From positions 7,962,616 through 8,026,615 of the forward strand of contig JASEVX010000005.1 in NCBI GenBank assembly GCA_031761405.1: a stretch of DNA of 64,000 nucleotides, read 5' to 3'. Of the stretch, positions 59,426 through 64,000 are shown in pieces. The notes below the pieces were generated by a model. The model saw only the letters and a program-made list of their open reading frames with translations. It was not told the origin of the DNA and did not search any database. The position numbers were made by a program, and so were the translations under genes. The stretch comes from Serripes groenlandicus. Its lineage: Eukaryota > Mollusca > Bivalvia > Cardiida > Cardiidae. Position 1 is the stretch's first letter, and every line of letters starts with the position of its first letter.

Positions 59426-60060
59426 CAGATGTTTCAATGCACTCATTACTAGCATTGAGAAATCAAGGGCACATTAACCCGACTGTAATGAGTTACTTTA
59501 TTCAAACTATGTCGATGTCATCAGCGTTAAATGGATGTGAATTATGGCACAACATGTCATCCAAAGACGTCCGTAATGTTGAAAATCTGTGGCGAGCATG
59601 CGCTGACAAATCACAATACCTACCAGTGAGAACCAGAACTGATATGGCATTAAGTCTACTTGGATGGCATCCTATTGAAAGTGAAATCTATAAACGAAAA
59701 TTTACCTTTCTTCAAAGACTGAATATGCCTTCAGAAAACCTTTCAAAGCAACTTTTCTTATATCGTCTTAACCTGTACCTCACTAAACAGTGTAACAACC
59801 ATTACGGTTTCGTTCCTGATATTATTGATAAAATATCAAAAAAGAAAAAAAAATCTCCGAATACCTTACCACCTACCAACAACATAACTACCTCCCGGAG
59901 AAACGATAATGAAAAAAACACTGTGTAGGGGGCAATTGGAAAAAACATTCGAACTATCTTGGAAAAAGTGAACTAAACAAGACAGTGACTTTGATCGGTT
60001 TTGTAGTGTCCATAATGTAGTACAGCCTTCTTTATTCTAGAAATGCGCAAATACGAACCA
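59426..60060 (+). pseudogene. LINE 3: C-terminal fragment of a different non-LTR retrotransposon
   Basis: An open frame to 59,928 contains SALNGCELWHNMSSKDVRNV, KSQYLPVRTRTDMALSLLGW and PIESEIYKRKFTFLQRL. This is the pattern that follows the reverse transcriptase domain in LINEs (GCELW..., ...LLGW.PIE.EI.KRKL.FL.RL). After the first stop, DFDRFCSVHNVVQPSLF (about 59,993-60,040) continues the C-terminus. It abuts the 32-bp array with no spacer. The sequence differs from LINE 1 and LINE 2. Confidence 0.75.
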
Positions 60061-60289
60061 AACTATAAAACATGCAGTTACCACTGTGGAACTATTAACG
60101 TTTAGCAATATAAAAAAGAAGAATCTTGCCTTTGCAATTATTGTCACTCTATCGTCAGTGATGTTAGAGTACATATGATATATAACTGCTGTCGATTTTT
60201 GAGACAACGTAACAACCTTATAAACAATATCAAACTGTACTGCTCGGAAGACGTGTCCTTATTTTTAAGAAAATTTGTTAAAGAGAAAG

Positions 60290-60842
<553 letters not shown>

Positions 60843-61150
60843 ACAATCCATAAGTTCATATTATTACGCATTAGTGACAGTATGTGCATCCGACCATTTA
60901 TTGACAGAGATAGCTGATCATTTGTATTACATTATGATAGATAGTCAGGTGGGAATGGGAGAACTATCAATAATGCAAACATGCCCCTGTACAACGCATT
61001 TTGCATACACAATTTTTTTTTTTAAAAGAGCAATGATGAAAAGAATCCGCAAACATATCTTTTAATAAATAATGGATAAAAAAATGTAAAACTAATATCG
61101 GGTTGGGTAACCAGTTACTGGAAGATAATCATCACTAGCACTGTAACAAC
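60843..61150. other. Unassigned stretch
   Basis: No recognised gene or repeat. Confidence 0.4.
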
Positions 61151-61154
61151 ATGT

Positions 61155-61392
61155 GAGCCGTCCCGCGGGAAAACCAACATTAACTCCTCTGCGTAATGTA
61201 TCGACCCAGATCAGCCTGCGCATACCGCGCAAGCTAATCCGGGCCGGCACATTCCGTCTCATGGGGATAGAGGTATAGAGAAATGATTCCTAAAACAGAA
61301 AATCAACAGAAGGCGAAAAGTGTTCGTCTGGGTTGATCCGGGTCGATACTTTACGCAAAGTCCACAATGTTGGTTTTCTCGCGGGACGGCTC
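61155..61392 (+). mobile_element. MITE family B, complete, ATGT target duplication
   Basis: Ends GAGCCGTCCCGCGGGAAAAC and GTTTTCTCGCGGGACGGCTC, flanked by ATGT at 61,151-61,154 and 61,393-61,396. Left GC arm GATCAGCCTGCGCATACCGC; the right arm is shortened (GTTCGTCTGGGTTGATCCGG). Not inside a family A copy. Confidence 0.93.
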
Positions 61393-61688
61393 ATGTCTCA
61401 TCCTGTTAAAGAATAAATAAATAGTTAAAAGCTGTTATTTGATTGGTCCTGCTAACATCATCCTAACAACTTTCCTATTAGGGGAAAGTGAATACATTCC
61501 AGATGTAAGCAACAACCTTTCCACGTGTTGTAGAAACAACTTGTGACGGTGTAGAAATCAAAAGGACAGATGAAGAACACATCGCAGTTGTATTGATGTC
61601 TTTTCAGGCAAACTGTATTCTGAGATAGTGTGTGACGTGTTCACAGTTGTGTTAGCAGGCGACAGAGATCAAGTGATACAATAGTATG
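61393..61688. other. Unassigned stretch
   Basis: No recognised gene or repeat. Confidence 0.4.
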
Positions 61689-61915
61689 TTAACCCGTTTG
61701 CACATACGACAATTCTGCAGCAAGCGACGTTGAAAACATAGTGACAAAAACCTGAAAAATCTCTATAAAAGATAGCTTTATTGTTAAAAAAAGTTGAAAA
61801 CATTGTGGCCAAAGGTGAAATTGCTCATTATGAGCAATTTCAACTTTGGCCACAAAGTTTTAAAAAGTCGTCTGCTGCTATTGCGTCAAAATGCGTCTGC
61901 AGGTGGGAAAAGGTT
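61689..61915. mobile_element. MITE family A, nearly complete copy
   Basis: TTAA CCCGTTTGCACATACGACAA at left; the right end is GCAGGTGGGAAAAGGTTTTC, so the right TTAA is lost. The hairpin GAAATTGCTC ATTAT GAGCAATTTC is perfect, with a longer than usual stem because the flanks TTGTGGCCAAAGGT and ACTTTGGCCACAA also pair. Confidence 0.85.
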
Positions 61916-62042
61916 TTCTAGCATTCTTCATCGTTAGACTTTCATCCGAAATTGAAACGCCTGCCACAAACATATACCAATTGTTGTATTGTGTCTGATT
62001 TGATCATGTGTCTAGTTTTCCAATGATGTTTTCAATTCATAA

Positions 62043-62272
62043 TTAACCATTTCCCTCATATAGACGCTTTCTGACGCCTCTGCAGCAGACGGCTATTTGA
62101 AAACATAGTAACAAAAGAAGAAATTGCACAAAACGTGCAATTTCTCCTTTTGTCACAATGTTTTCCACTTTTAGTCATAGGTTATCCATTTAATTAAAGA
62201 GATTTGCTATTTTTTGACAACATTTGTTCAAAGTCGTCTGCTGCAGAATTGTCGTATGAGGGAAAGGGTTAA
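62043..62272. mobile_element. MITE family A, complete copy with TTAA on both sides
   Basis: TTAA CCATTTCCCTCATATAGACG at left; GTATGAGGGAAAGGG TTAA at right. Hairpin GAAATTGCAC AAAAC GTGCAATTTC. One of the least changed copies. Confidence 0.92.
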
Positions 62273-62559
62273 CTAAACTATACAATGTTAGGTAAAGAAC
62301 ACGTGACAACAGGAGCCAATTAATCTTGAATCTATAATATTTACGATAACATCCGATTGAGAGGATAGGTTATCGACATATCTGTTCTCGCGGGAATAGG
62401 TCGATATGATGTGTGCACACACGTAATTATTAACCCCTTTACTTATATACCTTTTAGAGGTGTCTTCTTTGAAAGGTTTCAAAGAAACATATTGTAATTC
62501 CTGGAAAATTCATTGAGTAATATAATGCAGAAATTAAACCTTTATTGTAAACAATAATG
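62273..62559. other. Unassigned stretch
   Basis: No recognised gene or repeat. Confidence 0.35.
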
Positions 62560-62640
62560 CCAATATGAGCAATTTCTCATTTTCCCACACAGTTTGCAAG
62601 AGTCATTTGTTGAATAATTATGTTGAAGCCTACGTAAGGT
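62560..62640. mobile_element. MITE family A fragment
   Basis: ATGAGCAATTTCTCATTTTC and GCAAGAGTCATTTGTTGAAT, adjacent to the next family B element. Right end missing. Confidence 0.45.
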
Positions 62641-62645
62641 GAATT

Positions 62646-62905
62646 GAGCCGTCTCGCGAGATAACAAACAGTGTGGCCTCTGCGTAATGTATCGATCCAG
62701 ATCAGCATGCGCAGACCGCGTAGACTGATCCGGGCCGAGACATTCCGTCTGAGGGGATTGAGGTATAGAGTAATGATTCCTGAAACACAAAATCCACAGG
62801 AGGCGAAACGTGTCTGTCCGGGTAAGCCTGCGCGGCATGCTTAGGCGGTTCCGTGTCGATACTATACGCAGAGTCCACACTGTTGGTTTTCTCGCGAGAT
62901 GGCCC
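62646..62905 (+). mobile_element. MITE family B
   Basis: Ends GAGCCGTCTCGCGAGATAAC and GTTTTCTCGCGAGATGGCCC. Both GC arms are present (GATCAGCATGCGCAGACCGC; GCCTGCGCGGCATGCTTAGG). Flanks AATT / AACT are not an exact duplication. It lies 150 bp downstream (3') of the carboxylesterase stop codon. Confidence 0.88.
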
Positions 62906-63052
62906 AACTAATTAGCAGGCCATTGTTTAGTATCGGTGATATTGACGATTCTCGTATCGCTAATGCTATATAGGACGAACAAGACAGCTTGACTTAAACA
63001 TATACACTGGGTATTCTTATTTGATAAACAAGTGTATTTTGACTCAATTATA

Positions 63053-63654
63053 TTAATTTATCCAAGCATAACTGAACAGTCCATTCGATAACCAGAATTC
63101 ACACTGCTCTGGGTTATAGGCCGACATGGGTTGTGTTTCATAAGATAGATTAGCCGTCACGCCCGGATAGCCTCGCCATGCTGAAGTGCTAGGTTTCCCA
63201 TGTCGAACAAAAGACATTATCTCATTCTGCACATTTCTTTGCCATTCTATATCTTGAAGAGTGGGATTTTTAATATAATCGGGTATAAACCCGAAAAAAG
63301 CAAATACGTCAATCATGTGAAAAGAATACCTAGCCGGATATGGAATACCGACGGGATTGACGGGTACAGACGGTGAATAGGTAACAACGTATCTATACAC
63401 CGGTGACGTAAATGTCGTGGCTGCATGAAGTGACAAAATGTCGTTTGGACAATTCTCCCTAATATCACTGGCCATAGAAGTGAACTGGTATTCAGGAGTT
63501 ATATTGTAAGGTGGATACAACTCTAAAGCGGATTGCACGATTGACTCCCCAAATGTGCCCAAGTTTTTCTCAACATGCTTTTCGTAGTCATCCCAAGTCC
63601 ATTTATATAAGTCCATGTACAGTGGATCGTAGTCGATTTCATTGGCTGTGGTCC
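63053..63654 (-). CDS. Carboxylesterase/cholinesterase-like protein, C-terminal exon
   Basis: This is the last exon of a type-B carboxylesterase (alpha/beta hydrolase). The reading frame is open from a splice acceptor (TTTGTTTTATAG, exon from 63,654) to a TAA at 63,053; the first codon is split (phase 1, Gly). It begins GTTANEIDYDPLYMDLYKW, equivalent to the G..KDE segment of cholinesterases, so the catalytic-acid Glu is kept. ENCPNDILSLHAATTF and SPVYRYVVTYSP are typical. YSFHMIDVFAFFG carries the catalytic-His position and the ensuing FG. FVRHGKPS and QCEFW near the C-terminus are also family hallmarks. About 200 residues are encoded, against roughly 550 for a whole enzyme; the oxyanion hole and the nucleophile Ser lie upstream, outside the window. 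No GPI signal or transmembrane segment follows; the product ends FSYAWIN, which suggests a secreted or soluble form. Substrate unknown. Confidence 0.88.
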
Positions 63655-64000
63655 CTATAAAACAAATATTTCAAATGTGTTCATTCCTCTGCGTTCAGTT
63701 TTAGTTTTAGTGGCGTTTTACGCCGTTTTAAACATTATTTAGTTATATCGCAGCGACAGTTATTTTTTTCATGTGGAATAATTATTCCACCTGGCATTTC
63801 CTATTGGGGTTAATTTACCATATAGAAATAAAGAGATGTCGTAGTTTTAACGCGCTATAACGCTTTTCTCAATGAGGTTATCGCTTAGGTGCAAACGGAT
63901 TCACAATATATAATTATCTATCTTTAACATGCATATCTTATCTTTCAAGAAAACAATGATTTACATTGTCTTTTCTTAGGTTGAATAAACGTTGTCAATT
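63655..64000 (-). other. Intron of the carboxylesterase-like gene with a SINE tail
   Basis: The region upstream of the acceptor. At 63,694-63,775 the minus strand carries AACTGTCGCTGCGATATAAC, then TTTAAAACGGCGTAAAACGC, the conserved SINE 3' part in the same orientation as the gene. AATTATTCCACATG and the mirror words beside it form a small inverted repeat. The rest is unrecognised, and the preceding exon is outside the window. Confidence 0.65.

Overview
The window looks like nuclear DNA of a bivalve mollusc, probably a heterodont clam or mussel. I infer this from the repeats: short palindromic MITEs in dozens of copies, SINEs whose 3' part matches the common molluscan pattern (gaactgtcgcc...gcggcgtaaaa), degraded LINEs, and very many minisatellites. 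The two genes I recognise are animal genes, and one has a splice acceptor. Nothing bacterial, plasmid-like or CRISPR-like is present. The species cannot be read from the sequence.

Layout. 1-11,700: old and young copies of MITE family A (ends CCCTTTCC/GGAAAGGG, TTAA target), one SINE, one MITE-B, one MITE-D and a (GA)n tract. 11,766-16,045: three tandem arrays; the first is a 31-bp minisatellite that starts at a tRNA-like sequence and repeats its B-box arm. 17,000-26,000: MITEs A, B and C, a 58-bp array and SINEs. 26,190-30,705: a 4.5-kb array of 29-31-bp units. 32,390-35,530: a dead LINE whose 3' region has blown up into (AG)n plus a 34-bp array. 35,858-40,040: MITEs, a 64-bp array and a SINE. 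40,045-46,255: a 6.2-kb array of a 62-bp unit. 46,344-50,780: more MITEs and small arrays. 50,800-51,354 (minus): an intronless globin gene with a membrane-anchor N-terminus. 53,341-56,512: a dead LINE sitting inside a 62-bp tandem repeat. 56,815-59,430: a 2.6-kb array of a 32-bp unit, then a third LINE fragment and another (AG)n tract. 63,053-63,654 (minus): the last exon of a carboxylesterase/cholinesterase-like gene whose other exons lie beyond the right edge.

Only about 1.2 kb is convincing protein-coding sequence; roughly a third of the window is tandem repeat. The long open frames in the arrays are artefacts of repeat units that lack stop codons. The main theme is satellite birth inside mobile or RNA-gene-like sequence. 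At least three arrays can be tied to a visible seed: a tRNA-like head (31 bp), a dispersed element with unexpanded copies nearby (29-31 bp), and a LINE 3' region (AG and 34 bp). The second theme is MITE biology: the TTAA target of family A is shown by an empty site inside the window, and family B repeatedly sits inside family A copies.
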